From NCBI GenBank assembly GCA_035625025.1, contig DASPQJ010000018.1, positions 84,957 through 148,956 on the forward strand: DNA of 64,000 nt. Reading direction: 5' to 3'. The notes below the pieces were generated by a model. The model was not told where the DNA came from, did not search any database, and saw nothing but the letters and a program-made list of their open reading frames with translations. Of the stretch, positions 29,920 through 39,035 are shown piece after piece (within the stretch, counting starts at the first letter, position 1; every line of letters starts with the position of its first letter). Position numbers and translations under genes: made by a program. The stretch comes from Bog-793 sp035625025 (GTDB taxonomy: Bacteria; Actinomycetota; Acidimicrobiia; Acidimicrobiales; Bog-793).

Positions 29920-30454
29920 CGGCCCAATCGTCTGCGCGCGCCGATTCCCGCCGCGTGCCTCAGACTTTCCGCCGCGTGGATCGGCGGGCCGGACTTTCCC
30001 GGTGACTACGGGCGCGCGGCTCAAAGGAGCGCCCGGACGGGAAAGTCGCCCTGGCGAACGGCGGCGGTTCGTGCCGACATCTCCCGACTCGCGGCGCGGT
30101 TGCCCCTGTGACACCACGTCGGGGCGCGACGAGTTGGTCATCCCAACACTCCAAGGCCTTTGGGGACCATCGACAAGCGGCCGCGAGGCCCTACGCTTCC
30201 GACCAATCCAAGCGAGATCGGAGGCGCCATCATCTTCGTGCTGGACCGGATGGGATCGGACCCCGTCCGGGAAAGGCTCTCTGCCTCCCCGGATAGCCGA
30301 GAAGGCCAGCTGCCCCACGGGGTTCGTCGCCGATCAACCCCCGCGAGAAGGAGCGCCGTGGGCTGCGGGGACCGCAGGCCCCATCCTCCGTCCCGGCTCG
30401 CTGCGCCGATTCCCTCGCGCCGAGGACCCCGAGGACGTAGGCACCGTTAGCCCG
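29920..30454. other. Intergenic region before the large membrane protein
   Basis: 535 nt with no frame that I can support; the plus-strand frame stays open through it but its translation looks non-coding (Arg/Pro/Ser rich, no conserved segment). Probably promoter region of the gene that starts at 30455. Confidence 0.4.
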
Positions 30455-32830
30455 ATGGCTTGGCCGAAACGTCTCGCCGTATTGCCTCGACGGCAGACCC
30501 CTTCGCACCATGCGACAGAGTCGGACCGCGGTACAGGAACGACCCGGGGTGGCGAAACGACGCGGTTCGCACGCCTCGGACCCGCCGGCGTCGTCCTCGC
30601 CCCCATCGTGTTCAGCGCGATCGAGCTGCGTTCCGAGATCTCGTACGTGCCGCACTTGAATGATTCGGCCTTCCACTCGGAAATGGTGCGCTACGCCGTC
30701 GCCCAGTTCAGATCCGGTCATCTTCCCCTCGACGGATGGTTCCCGTATCTCGGTCTCGGGTCCCCGCTGTTCCTCCACTACCAGAGCCTCGGGGCGATGA
30801 CCACCGGGATCCTCGGACTCGTCATCGGGGCGAACGAGTCCTTCAGCCTCCTCGGGTATCTGCTCGTCGTCACCTGGCCGACCAGTGTCTACGCCGCCGG
30901 ACGGCTCTTCGGTTGGTCCCGCTGGGAGTCGGCGTTCGCCGCCCTGGTCGCTCCCTTCGTCATCAGCGTCACCGGCATCGGGTACGAGCAGGGTTCCTAT
31001 CTCTGGAGCGGCTTCGGGCTCTGGTCCCAGGCCTGGGCCATGTGGACGCTCCCGATTGCCTGGGGTTTCACCTGGCGGGCGATCGACCAAGGTCGCAGCT
31101 ACCTGCTGGCGGCCTTGTTCGTCGCCTTGACCTGCGCATTGCACTTCGAGACCGGCTATCTCGCCTTCGCGCCGATCGTGCTCTGGATCCTCGTTCGTCC
31201 CTCTCGAACCCTGCAACGTGCCCGACGGGCGCTCGTCGTCGGGGCCGGTGGACTCTGCCTTGTCGCTTGGGTGATCGTGCCGTTGCTCGTCTACCGCGGC
31301 TGGTCGTCGATCGACGAGTACCTGCAGGCGGGTCCGGACGCCAGGTCCTATGGCGCCGGACAGGTGCTGAGTTGGCTTTTCACCGGGCAGATCTTCGACT
31401 ACGGGCGGGCCGCCATCGTCACGGCCCTCGCCGGCCTCGGGCTCGTCGCCTGCCTCGTCCGGTGGCGCCACGACGTCCGGTCACGGGCCGTGGTGGCGGC
31501 TTCTTGTCTGAGCCTCGTGCTGTTCTTCGGGCCCGCGTCACTCGGATTCCTCGACGTGCTGCCCGGGAGCCAGAACATCTTCTTCCGGCGATTCATCATC
31601 GGCGTCCAGCTGAGCGGCATCCTCCTCGCGGGCGTCGGGGCGGTCGCGATCGGACGACTCGCCTTCGTCGGCGCCCGCCGCCTATTTGGGAGTCGGTTCG
31701 AGGCCTGGAACCGCCGACGGTGGCGCGTTCTCGTCGCCCGAGTTCTCCTCGCCGGCCTCGTCGTCGGGACGACAGCACCGATGTGGAGCGAGATCGCCAG
31801 CCACGAGACGGCCGACGCGAGCCTGATCGCAACGCAACGGGCAGCAACGACGGAGCAGATGCAGGTCAACCGGCTCATCGCGACGATCAAGCGCATCGGC
31901 GGAGGACGCGTTTACGCCGGGATGTCGTTCTGGGGTTGGGGGGCGCATTTCCTCGTCGGCCTGGTGCCGGTCTCGGAGTACCTGGCGAACGACCAGGTGG
32001 ACGAGATCGGCTTCACGAATCGCACCTCCTCACTCATGAGTGACCCCGAGGCGTACTTCGACGATGCAGATCCGGCGGACTTTGCCCTTTTCGGCGTGCG
32101 CTTCGTCATTTCCCCAGCGGGTCGCCCGGCTCCGCCGGGGGCGCATCTTCTCCAGCAAGCCGGCCCCTACCGACTCTGGATCCTTCCGCAAGACGGCTAC
32201 GTCCAGGTCGTCGACACCTTCGGTCCGGGGCTGGTCGAGGACAAGGCCCACATGGGCTCCGACTCGGCGCCGTTCGTCCGCTCGGACCTCGCGGGTGAAG
32301 GGCTCTACCCGGTCGTCGCCTTCGGGGGCCGTCGGGCCGCCACGCCGACACTTTCCTCGCCGAAGCTCCCCACAGGGCCCGCCGGAAGGGTCCTTGGTGG
32401 CTCCGACAACCTCCCCGCGGGGGAGGTGACGGCGCGGGTGTCAGCGACTCGCCCCGCCGTCGTGCTGCTCAAAGCGACGTTCGATCCGGGATGGACCGCC
32501 ACGGTCGACGGGCGACCAGAGCCGACCGAGATGATCGCGCCCGCCTACGTCGGGGTCCGGGTGAGCCGGGGAACTCACGACGTCGTTTTCCGGTACCGGG
32601 CCTATCCCGACTTCCCGGAGCTCTTCGCTCTCGCGCTCGCGGCAATGGCTGTCCTCGGATTCGGGCCGCGGCTGTGGCGCCGCCTCTCGGCCGACGCGGC
32701 GCGGCAGACGACGAACAACTCCCGTCGGCGGACAGCCTCGCCAGGCGCGCGAAGCGACCCTCCCTATCCTCCCTGGAAAAGCAAGGGACTTTCCACCATC
32801 CCGTCTCGCCGTGGCGAGCCGACCTCGTGA
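30455..32830 (+). CDS. Large multi-pass membrane protein with YfhO-like C-terminal domain
   Basis: 791 residues from ATG 30455. There are about eleven hydrophobic segments between residues 45 and 430. Early external loops carry NDSAFHSEMVRYAV and HYQSLGAM, resembling the acidic catalytic loops of GT-C glycosyltransferases. The C-terminal 300 residues are an external beta-rich domain ending in LLKATFDPGWTATVDGRP and VRVSRGTHDVVFRYRA, a segment shared with YfhO-type membrane proteins, then one last helix. YfhO proteins use polyprenyl-phosphate sugars to decorate envelope polymers, so a glycan-modifying role is likely; this is inference. It ends four nt from the stop of the convergent membrane protein gene. 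Confidence 0.7.
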   Translation: MAWPKRLAVLPRRQTPSHHATESDRGTGTTRGGETTRFARLGPAGVVLAPIVFSAIELRSEISYVPHLNDSAFHSEMVRYAVAQFRSGHLPLDGWFPYLGLGSPLFLHYQSLGAMTTGILGLVIGANESFSLLGYLLVVTWPTSVYAAGRLFGWSRWESAFAALVAPFVISVTGIGYEQGSYLWSGFGLWSQAWAMWTLPIAWGFTWRAIDQGRSYLLAALFVALTCALHFETGYLAFAPIVLWILVRPSRTLQRARRALVVGAGGLCLVAWVIVPLLVYRGWSSIDEYLQAGPDARSYGAGQVLSWLFTGQIFDYGRAAIVTALAGLGLVACLVRWRHDVRSRAVVAASCLSLVLFFGPASLGFLDVLPGSQNIFFRRFIIGVQLSGILLAGVGAVAIGRLAFVGARRLFGSRFEAWNRRRWRVLVARVLLAGLVVGTTAPMWSEIASHETADASLIATQRAATTEQMQVNRLIATIKRIGGGRVYAGMSFWGWGAHFLVGLVPVSEYLANDQVDEIGFTNRTSSLMSDPEAYFDDADPADFALFGVRFVISPAGRPAPPGAHLLQQAGPYRLWILPQDGYVQVVDTFGPGLVEDKAHMGSDSAPFVRSDLAGEGLYPVVAFGGRRAATPTLSSPKLPTGPAGRVLGGSDNLPAGEVTARVSATRPAVVLLKATFDPGWTATVDGRPEPTEMIAPAYVGVRVSRGTHDVVFRYRAYPDFPELFALALAAMAVLGFGPRLWRRLSADAARQTTNNSRRRTASPGARSDPPYPPWKSKGLSTIPSRRGEPTS

Positions 32831-32838
32831 GCGCTCAC
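32827..32838. repeat. 12-nt perfect palindrome overlapping two convergent stop codons
   Basis: GTGAGCGCTCAC reads the same on both strands and contains the TGA stops of the plus-strand gene (32828-32830) and the minus-strand gene (32837-32835). It could form the tip of a bidirectional terminator hairpin or be chance. Confidence 0.4.
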
Positions 32839-34733
32839 CTGGGAGCCCGTATGTAAAGACGAAGGTCGACGAGCCAGACATGCAGGCGATAGACGCCGTC
32901 GGCCAGGACGCCGCGCCGGACGACGAGCGGATCGAACGGCGCGAGTGCGCGTGTCGCTTGCGGAAAACCGTCACCCGTCGTGCTCATGAGCAGGATCTGC
33001 GCGGGACGCCGGTACTCGATCTTCCCCTTGCCGTTGTCGCTGAGCTGGGGAAAGGTGCCTGTGACGCTGTTGAAACCGGCGTGAAAGATGCCGATGGGTT
33101 CGATCATCTTCTGGAGTTGGTAGTGCGGCCACCAGACGAGCAGTTGCTCCCCGGCGTAGCTGGCGTGGCCGACGAAGCCCGGCAGCTCCGAGACGACCTG
33201 GTACTCGTCGACCAAGAGGGTGTCGCTCCCGCCGAGCGAGTTCGCGTAGACGGGCCTCGGGTCGAGTTGAGTGCCGGGAAGGTGCTCGTGCGTCACTCCC
33301 GGCGCCACCGTGAGGACGAGCAGCGCGCCAGCGATGACGGCGAGCACGATCAGGGAAACGCCAGCGCGCAGCGGCCCTGATCTCCCGCGACGGTGTCCCC
33401 CGTGCGCTGAGGACCCGCCGCGGGCCCGCCAGAAGACCGCCGCCCCGACGCCGACCGCGAACCCGATCCAACCCCCGGGGTCGAGCTTCATCGCCGGGAC
33501 GCGGGGGCCGGCTTCATAGGCGAGCGCCACGGCGACGACGAGGAGTGCCGGGATGGCTCCTCGCGCCGCCCGGACGCCCCACGCCTCGACCGGCAGGGAT
33601 CCCGCCCGGGAGCCCTCGAGTCGTCCCGTCGCGCCGCGGTCGACGAAGGGCGCCACGAGCTCGGCGAACGTCAGCGCGAGCAGAACGGCCACGGCGGACC
33701 AGAGCATCGAGGAGAAGAAGTGGATCTCGAGCATCTGCACCTTGCCGACGAATTGCAGGTAGGCGGCGACGCCGAATGCCAGGGTGCTGGCGAGCCCGAT
33801 GAAGAGCGGGGGGGTCCCGATCCGTCGCCACCGGCGGGCGAAGAGGACGAGGAAAGCGCCGAGCGCGGCGGGGGGGACGAGGAGGTAGGGGTCATAGAGA
33901 ACCCAGCGCCAGTTCGTCGAGTGCCAAATCTGCTCCTGGGCGGGCGTGGCGAGGAAGCGTGCCGCTTGCCAGGTGGGCGTGAGGAAGTTGAGCTGGCCGA
34001 GCAGGAGCCACGAACCGACGGACAGGACAGCGGTCATGACGACCGCCGAGACAAGGAGGATCGCGGCGTCCCGGAGAAGTTGCGGGCGGGCGCGCAGCAT
34101 CCGCACGACGGCATAGGCGAGGAGCACCGCGGCAACGAGCGGCGCCGCGGCGCCGTGGGACCAGACCGCCAGGGTCAACAGCGCCGCCGCGAGGGCCAGC
34201 CAGAGCGATCGGCGCCTGGCCTGGCCCGGTATGGCGAGTGCGCAGAGCCCCCCCGTGAGGTAGGAGATCGCCGCCGAATCCGGGTAGTCCGTCCCCCAAG
34301 CCGAGATGAAGACGGGGCTGCTCATCACGACGGCGATGGCGGTCCATCCCGCCCAGCGGCCGTAGAGGCGGGAGAGGAGAACGTACAGGGGCACGACCGC
34401 GACGAGCGCGAGGACATACCGGAAGGTGAAGAAACCGCCGACAGCGCCGAAGAGGAGGTAGGCGATCCGCCCGGGAACAAGGAACCCGACCCGCGCCGCC
34501 TCGCGCATCCGGGCCGTCGGCGCGAACACTCTCGCGTAGCGGATGAAGATGTCCCGGGGGTCAACGATGAAAGTCGTGTGCATGCTCGGGTCGGGGAGCT
34601 GGGTGGGAGCCATCCCCTGGAGACGCAGAGCGAAATAGAAGATCCCGGGGGAGGCGAGGACTGCAATCACCTCGAGGAGGCGCCCCAGCCGGTTCGGACA
34701 GGAATGTCGTTGCCGTGCCGTGCCGGATACCAT
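32835..34733 (-). CDS. Multi-pass membrane protein, GT-C glycosyltransferase-like
   Basis: 632 residues from ATG 34733. About 12 hydrophobic segments cover residues 15-490, with an external C-terminal domain of about 140 residues (after LTVAPGVTHEHLPGTQLDPRPVYANSL). The first external loop has FIVDPRDIFIRYARVF and a later loop GTDYPDSAAISYLTGG; acidic residues in these places are typical of GT-C enzymes that use polyprenyl-phosphate sugars. A GT2 gene that would make such a donor starts six bp away on the opposite strand. Exact family not certain; the final residues are basic. Confidence 0.65.
   Translation of the reverse strand: MVSGTARQRHSCPNRLGRLLEVIAVLASPGIFYFALRLQGMAPTQLPDPSMHTTFIVDPRDIFIRYARVFAPTARMREAARVGFLVPGRIAYLLFGAVGGFFTFRYVLALVAVVPLYVLLSRLYGRWAGWTAIAVVMSSPVFISAWGTDYPDSAAISYLTGGLCALAIPGQARRRSLWLALAAALLTLAVWSHGAAAPLVAAVLLAYAVVRMLRARPQLLRDAAILLVSAVVMTAVLSVGSWLLLGQLNFLTPTWQAARFLATPAQEQIWHSTNWRWVLYDPYLLVPPAALGAFLVLFARRWRRIGTPPLFIGLASTLAFGVAAYLQFVGKVQMLEIHFFSSMLWSAVAVLLALTFAELVAPFVDRGATGRLEGSRAGSLPVEAWGVRAARGAIPALLVVAVALAYEAGPRVPAMKLDPGGWIGFAVGVGAAVFWRARGGSSAHGGHRRGRSGPLRAGVSLIVLAVIAGALLVLTVAPGVTHEHLPGTQLDPRPVYANSLGGSDTLLVDEYQVVSELPGFVGHASYAGEQLLVWWPHYQLQKMIEPIGIFHAGFNSVTGTFPQLSDNGKGKIEYRRPAQILLMSTTGDGFPQATRALAPFDPLVVRRGVLADGVYRLHVWLVDLRLYIRAPR
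34728..34733 (+). promoter_or_regulatory. Candidate -10 box of the GT2 gene (leaderless)
   Basis: TACCAT lies six nt before the plus-strand ATG at 34740. Its last three bases are also, on the other strand, the ATG start codon of the divergent membrane-protein gene. Confidence 0.5.
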
Positions 34734-34739
34734 CGCTCG

Positions 34740-35510
34740 ATGCTTAACGGCAAGCGGATCGCCATCGTGCTTCCCGCCTACAACGCCGGGATCACCTTGA
34801 AGCGAACCGCCGACGAGATCGACCGCATGCTCGTCGACGAGTTGCTGCTCGTCGACGACGCCAGCACCGACAACACCACCGACGTCGCCGAGTCCCTGGG
34901 AATCAACGTGCTGCGGCACCCACATGCGCGTGGATACGGGGGCAATCAGAAGACGTGCTATCGAGCGGCGCTTGAACTTGGTGTCGACATCATTGTGATG
35001 GTCCACCCCGACTACCAGTACTCCCCGCTTCTCGTGCCGGCCATGGCGGCGATGATCGCCTACGGCCAGTACGACTTCGTCCTCGGATCACGGATCCTCG
35101 CACAGAACTCCGTTGCACGAGGCATGCCACGATACAAATACGTTGCCAATCGCGTCCTCACCTTCGTTCAGAACACGGTGATGCGCCAAAAACTCTCCGA
35201 GTATCACACGGGGCTCCGGGCATTTAGTAGGCAGCTCCTCACCGCCGTCCCCCTCGAGCGGAACTCTGAGGACTTTGTCTTCGACAACCAGATCATCGCC
35301 CAGGCGATCATGGCCGGCGCCCGGATCGGTGAGCTCTCCTGTCCGACGAGGTACGAGAAGGACTCCTCGTCGATCAACTTCCGCCGGAGCATCAAGTACG
35401 GAGCCGGCGTCTTGCACACGATCGCGCAGTACCGCCTTCAACGAATGGGCATCCGCTCGTACCCCTATCTGGAGGTTTCCCCCCTCACGCACGCGGTACC
35501 CGACCCATAG
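34740..35510 (+). CDS. Family 2 glycosyltransferase, polyprenyl-phosphate sugar synthase type
   Basis: 256 residues. IAIVLPAYNAG at the start, LLVDDASTDNT (donor-binding Asp pair) and VMVHPDYQYSP (metal-binding DxD-equivalent) are the GT2/DPM1 signatures; GLRAFSR and a C-terminal NFRRSIKYG follow. There are no membrane helices, so it is a soluble or peripheral enzyme that loads a sugar onto polyprenyl phosphate. ATG 34740 starts MLNGKRIAIV. The neighbouring membrane protein is a plausible user of the product. Confidence 0.85.
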   Translation: MLNGKRIAIVLPAYNAGITLKRTADEIDRMLVDELLLVDDASTDNTTDVAESLGINVLRHPHARGYGGNQKTCYRAALELGVDIIVMVHPDYQYSPLLVPAMAAMIAYGQYDFVLGSRILAQNSVARGMPRYKYVANRVLTFVQNTVMRQKLSEYHTGLRAFSRQLLTAVPLERNSEDFVFDNQIIAQAIMAGARIGELSCPTRYEKDSSSINFRRSIKYGAGVLHTIAQYRLQRMGIRSYPYLEVSPLTHAVPDP

Positions 35511-35616
35511 CACATGGTGGGAAGCGCCTGACGCCCAACGAGTCGTCCACCTCCGAGTCAATCGGGATCTGACGGCAAGTTCTTCTCTGCCTCGTCGCCA
35601 CGGCACGGCAGCCGGG

Positions 35617-35739
35617 ACCATCCTCGAGCTCGCCATCGCCATCACGAATTACATCGAGCACTTCTACAACCCGGCCCGGCGCCACAACGCGCTCGGCCAC
35701 CTCGCCCCGAGCGCAATCGAAGACCTACACTCCCCCAAC
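35617..35739 (+). pseudogene. IS3-family transposase C-terminal remnant
   Basis: A short plus-strand stretch reads TILELAIAITNYIEHFYNPA and RRHNALGHLAPSAIEDLH. The sequence YIEHFYN-RRHNALG is the conserved end of IS3-type integrase-core transposases. Nothing of the rest of the element can be recognised upstream, so this is a scar. It lies just outside the integrated element that starts at about 35.8 kb. Confidence 0.65.
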
Positions 35740-35801
35740 CCCAGGCCACGTTGTCATAAGACGTGGTCCACCAGATGGGTTGCAGGCCAGCTGGAGCGGA
35801 T

Positions 35802-35837
35802 GATGGGACTCGAACCAGCGAACCTCTTGACTGCCAG
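35802..35837. repeat. Distal attachment-site copy: partial tRNA-Ala 3' segment
   Basis: 36 nt matching the anticodon loop to T-arm of the tRNA-Ala gene at 43 kb in 34 positions and in the same orientation. The 5' half of the tRNA is absent, and the two changes plus the diverged 3' flank break T-stem and acceptor pairing, so it is not a second tRNA. Confidence 0.7.
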
Positions 35838-35943
35838 GAACCAACCGTGAGCCTGAGACGGTTAACAAGTGTCCAGGAAAGCGCCGTATCCAGGGTCTTC
35901 TGTCCGGTGCCATGGGCCGATCTTCGTGAATCTGATCTCAGAG

Positions 35944-35961
35944 CTACACAGTTGGCCACAG
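35944..35961. promoter_or_regulatory. Candidate integrase arm-type site, left end
   Basis: gctacacagttggccaca, identical in 17 of 18 positions to the sequence beside the integrase start (42924-42941). It lies about 105 nt inside the left att repeat. Confidence 0.5.
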
Positions 35962-36002
35962 ACGGGTCGCCTACACGGTCACCGGCAACCCCATCGCCCT
36001 GG

Positions 36003-37742
36003 CTAACCAGGGACCTTGGGGCACGAACGGGCGTCCCACGGCGGAACAGTCGGGTTCGCCGATGTCGGCGCACCGATACTCGGGTTGCTTGTCGTCGGCG
36101 GCATCGTGCTCGAGCTCGCCATCGCGGGGGTCGAAGTCGTGCTCGGGCTGCCAGCGGTGGGATTGGCGTGTAACGCGCCCTTCGCATCTGTTGTCGGCTT
36201 CGCCACAGAGAGGATTGATCCGGTGACAACACTCACGTCAGCACCGCCGGCCGGCGTTCCTTGTCCGAGGACGACGACCCCGGCGAGCGAGGACATCACT
36301 TTCTCCGCCTGTTGGAGGTGGGCTGGACCGTCGTAAAACACCATCGTCTCGGCGACTGGGCCGACGAAGCGGCTGACGCTCGTCGGCACGACGCGGTAGC
36401 CGAGTTTCTCTAACTGCGAAGCGACCGAGGCGGTGTCGGCGGCCGAGCGCGTCCCGTCGATTACCGAGACGCTGATCGAAGAAGGTGCCAGCTTCCAGCC
36501 CGATGGGGTGGTACCGAGGAACTGGTCGATCGTCTGCTGATCCTGGGGCTCGCTCGGGAAGATCACGTCACCGTAGCTACTGTCCTCGTAGTAGTAGGTG
36601 GCGGCGTCGTTGATCGTCGGCAGCGTGAGTTCGGGGGCGGTGCCGACGTCGGTGTCGCGGTAGTCGAAGGCGAGCTTGACAAGGGCCAGTCCGGAAAGCC
36701 CGTTGTCAGTCGTCAGATTCGGCGCGATGGCACCAACCAAGGCGTTGTCTGTGACCAGGTTGCCGAGGCCCCGTGCCTGCAGCTGCTCCGCGAGCGCCTT
36801 CAAGAAGAAGTGCACCCGCAGAATCCGGCCGAGGTCGCCCGAGCCGTCGTAATGGCCACCAGAGTCAGGCGTGTACCACGGCCCGTACTTCGTGTTTGCC
36901 GCGTCAATGGCAGCGAGGTTCGCAGTTTGGTCAGCGGCAAAGTAGTAGAGGTGACGCGATCGCACGTACTCGAGCGCCTCGGCACCGTTCAAGTGGATAC
37001 AGCCGGCGTGGTCGATGATCAGGCCGGCGGAGGCGTCGACGAGCTTGTCCGGGAAGTACATCCAGAGCCCACCGAGGGCGTTGACCACGCCTTCGAAGGT
37101 GGCGAAGTTGAGATCGACGATGTGGTTGATCGGGATCCCGAAGTCCTGCTCGATCACCCGGCTGAGCTGGTCGGGTCCCTCGACGAGGGCGGAGTCGATC
37201 TTGTTGGCGCAGAGCCCCGACGTGTAGCTCCAGGTGGCTCCGCAGAGGCTGCGGCCCGAGCGAGCTCCGGGGACGAAGCTGTCGCGGGGAATCGAGAGCA
37301 GCGAGACGGAGTGGCTGATCCCGTCGAGGTGGGCGATCATCACAACGTCGGAGTTGACGCCATTCACATGCTCGGCCTCGCACTGGTACCGGAACTCGCC
37401 GATGCTGCTTGCCGCACAGCGGCTCGTCGAGCCGATCAAAAGGATGTTCTCGCTCGGACCGGTCGTCGCAACCGTTGTCCCGTCTGAGTTGAAGTGATGG
37501 ATCTGACCGAGCCGATAGTCCGTGTAGGCGACGGCGGCGACGACGATCGCGACGATTAAAAGAACAACCGTGATTGCCCCGCGTGTCCCCCAGACACGCA
37601 CGCGGGAACGACGAGCCAATTTGGCGCGATGACGTGCTCGCCGCGCGCTGTAGCGGCCCTGCGTCGCCTCCCGCGGATTGTCGCTCTCTGCAATGACGGG
37701 GCGGTCGCGGTCAGATTCATGCTTGGGGTCTCCACCGCCCAC
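36003..37742 (-). CDS. LytR-CpsA-Psr (LCP) family cell-wall glycopolymer ligase
   Basis: 579 residues from GTG 37742. A basic cytosolic N-terminus is followed by one membrane helix (about 55-80). The external LCP domain has SDVVMIAHLDG, LSIPRDSFVPG (the conserved Arg-Asp) and FEGVVNALGGLWMYFP, then GAEALEYVRSRH, all active-site segments of the family. A LytR_C domain (about 420-510) and a Ser/Thr/Pro-rich tail end the protein. LCP enzymes move polymers such as arabinogalactan from polyprenyl carriers to peptidoglycan. Its codon use looks less GC-biased than the core genes around it, and it lies inside the integrated element. Confidence 0.88.
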   Translation of the reverse strand: MGGGDPKHESDRDRPVIAESDNPREATQGRYSARRARHRAKLARRSRVRVWGTRGAITVVLLIVAIVVAAVAYTDYRLGQIHHFNSDGTTVATTGPSENILLIGSTSRCAASSIGEFRYQCEAEHVNGVNSDVVMIAHLDGISHSVSLLSIPRDSFVPGARSGRSLCGATWSYTSGLCANKIDSALVEGPDQLSRVIEQDFGIPINHIVDLNFATFEGVVNALGGLWMYFPDKLVDASAGLIIDHAGCIHLNGAEALEYVRSRHLYYFAADQTANLAAIDAANTKYGPWYTPDSGGHYDGSGDLGRILRVHFFLKALAEQLQARGLGNLVTDNALVGAIAPNLTTDNGLSGLALVKLAFDYRDTDVGTAPELTLPTINDAATYYYEDSSYGDVIFPSEPQDQQTIDQFLGTTPSGWKLAPSSISVSVIDGTRSAADTASVASQLEKLGYRVVPTSVSRFVGPVAETMVFYDGPAHLQQAEKVMSSLAGVVVLGQGTPAGGADVSVVTGSILSVAKPTTDAKGALHANPTAGSPSTTSTPAMASSSTMPPTTSNPSIGAPTSANPTVPPWDARSCPKVPG

Positions 37743-37978
37743 GAACTCTCATGGTAGAAGGGAACGACGGAGGAAGGCGGGCGCCAAAGCTCGGCAAACC
37801 GAGTGACCGAGCTGCTCGGGGACACGCCTGAAGAGCGGAGTCGGTGGCCTGAGCGTTCGTCCCTTATCCGGCATCGTTCGGGGACACCGCGACGTCCGGA
37901 TGCGCCGAGACTCGTGGAACAGGCGTGGCGCTTGCCTTATCAGTCAGCCAAGAGCACACCAGGCCGTTAATCCGAATG

Positions 37979-38758
37979 TCAGTCCGACGATTTTCTTGCC
38001 AACACCAGCCTCAGGTGATGGCCTGGGATCCCAAACCACGTCCGCCAGTCGAGTCGCCGGACCGAGATGTCGACGCATCCTGCTTCGCGCAACACTTCCG
38101 CGTAACGGCCTGCGCCGGGGAAATCAACGATGCGTAGTCGGCCACCAGCGCGCAGCACCCGCACGATCTCAGAGAGCGCTCGGTTGCGTCCTTCGGTCCC
38201 TTTGATGTTGTGAATCATCAAGCTGCTCGTGACAAGGTCGAACGACGCCGGTGGGAATGGCAGGTCGCGCGCGTCAGCGTCGACGACTTCGACCCGGTCA
38301 CGCACCCCTTCCACCAGTGCGTTCTGCTCAGTGGCAACGCGGCTGTTGCCGCTCTGATCTTGACGTCGCCAGAGATCGGCTCCAACCGCTCGGCCCTCGG
38401 GAACTCGGTGTGCCGCGGCCATCAGCACCGCCCCCCGGCCGCAACCTACGTCCAAGACATCTTCGTCTCCGCGAAGATCCAGCTCATCGAGCAACTCCGA
38501 CCACACCGCGCGCTTGCCAGACCCGGAGGAGTACAGATAGTCCGCGGCGGACGCCGCCACCGCCAGCCCTGCGAGGCCGGCGAAGCCGGCCAGCTTGCAC
38601 CGGCGGTGCAGATACGCCCAGAACGCGGTGCTCGCCAGCGCTGTCAGAAGCACCCCAAAAACTCCGATGGCGACAGCCCCGCCGTCGATGCCGTACTCAC
38701 CTCGACCGCTCGCGGCTTCAGCCCGGCTGCCTGCCGCGACCTCTCCATCCCGCTCCAC
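37979..38758 (-). CDS. Class I SAM-dependent methyltransferase with two N-terminal membrane helices
   Basis: 259 residues. Residues 28-75 form two hydrophobic helices. The Rossmann methyltransferase domain starts at VLDVGCGRGAVL (SAM-binding motif I), with DADARDLPFPPASFDLVTSSLMIHN as motifs II and III and LRAGGRLRIVDF after it. It likely methylates a small or lipid substrate at the membrane; the target is unknown. It reads toward the LCP gene on the same strand, 236 nt away. Confidence 0.8.
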   Translation of the reverse strand: MERDGEVAAGSRAEAASGRGEYGIDGGAVAIGVFGVLLTALASTAFWAYLHRRCKLAGFAGLAGLAVAASAADYLYSSGSGKRAVWSELLDELDLRGDEDVLDVGCGRGAVLMAAAHRVPEGRAVGADLWRRQDQSGNSRVATEQNALVEGVRDRVEVVDADARDLPFPPASFDLVTSSLMIHNIKGTEGRNRALSEIVRVLRAGGRLRIVDFPGAGRYAEVLREAGCVDISVRRLDWRTWFGIPGHHLRLVLARKSSD

Positions 38759-39035
38759 TCGCCTCAGTCTGCCAGTTGCCCTGTTGGCGCAATGACGGGC
38801 GGCAGATCTTTGCGTTGCTAGCGAGCTCGAGATTCGGCCCGCCGCGCGCCTGCGCCGAAGCGCTCCGGGATTGCGGCGCTCTGTCTCGTATCGGCGTCGT
38901 CAACTGCCCGACCATTGGCGGGGGATGCCCAGAGTCGGGGTCCCTTTGAGCGGTATGGCTGCTCTTCTGCCGTGCCGAACGGTCCGCCAGCGGGTTGGCG
39001 CAGCACGGTGCACGTCCTGGCGCGATGCTCGGGCG

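Noticed and set aside
35802..35850. A second tRNA gene
   Set aside because: Only the 3' part is present, the T-stem is broken by changes, and there is no acceptor 5' strand or D-arm.
38871..39035. N-terminal extension of the secreted protein at 39 kb
   Set aside because: The extra 55 residues are Arg/Cys rich and non-conserved in character, whereas a signal peptide begins right after GTG 39036.
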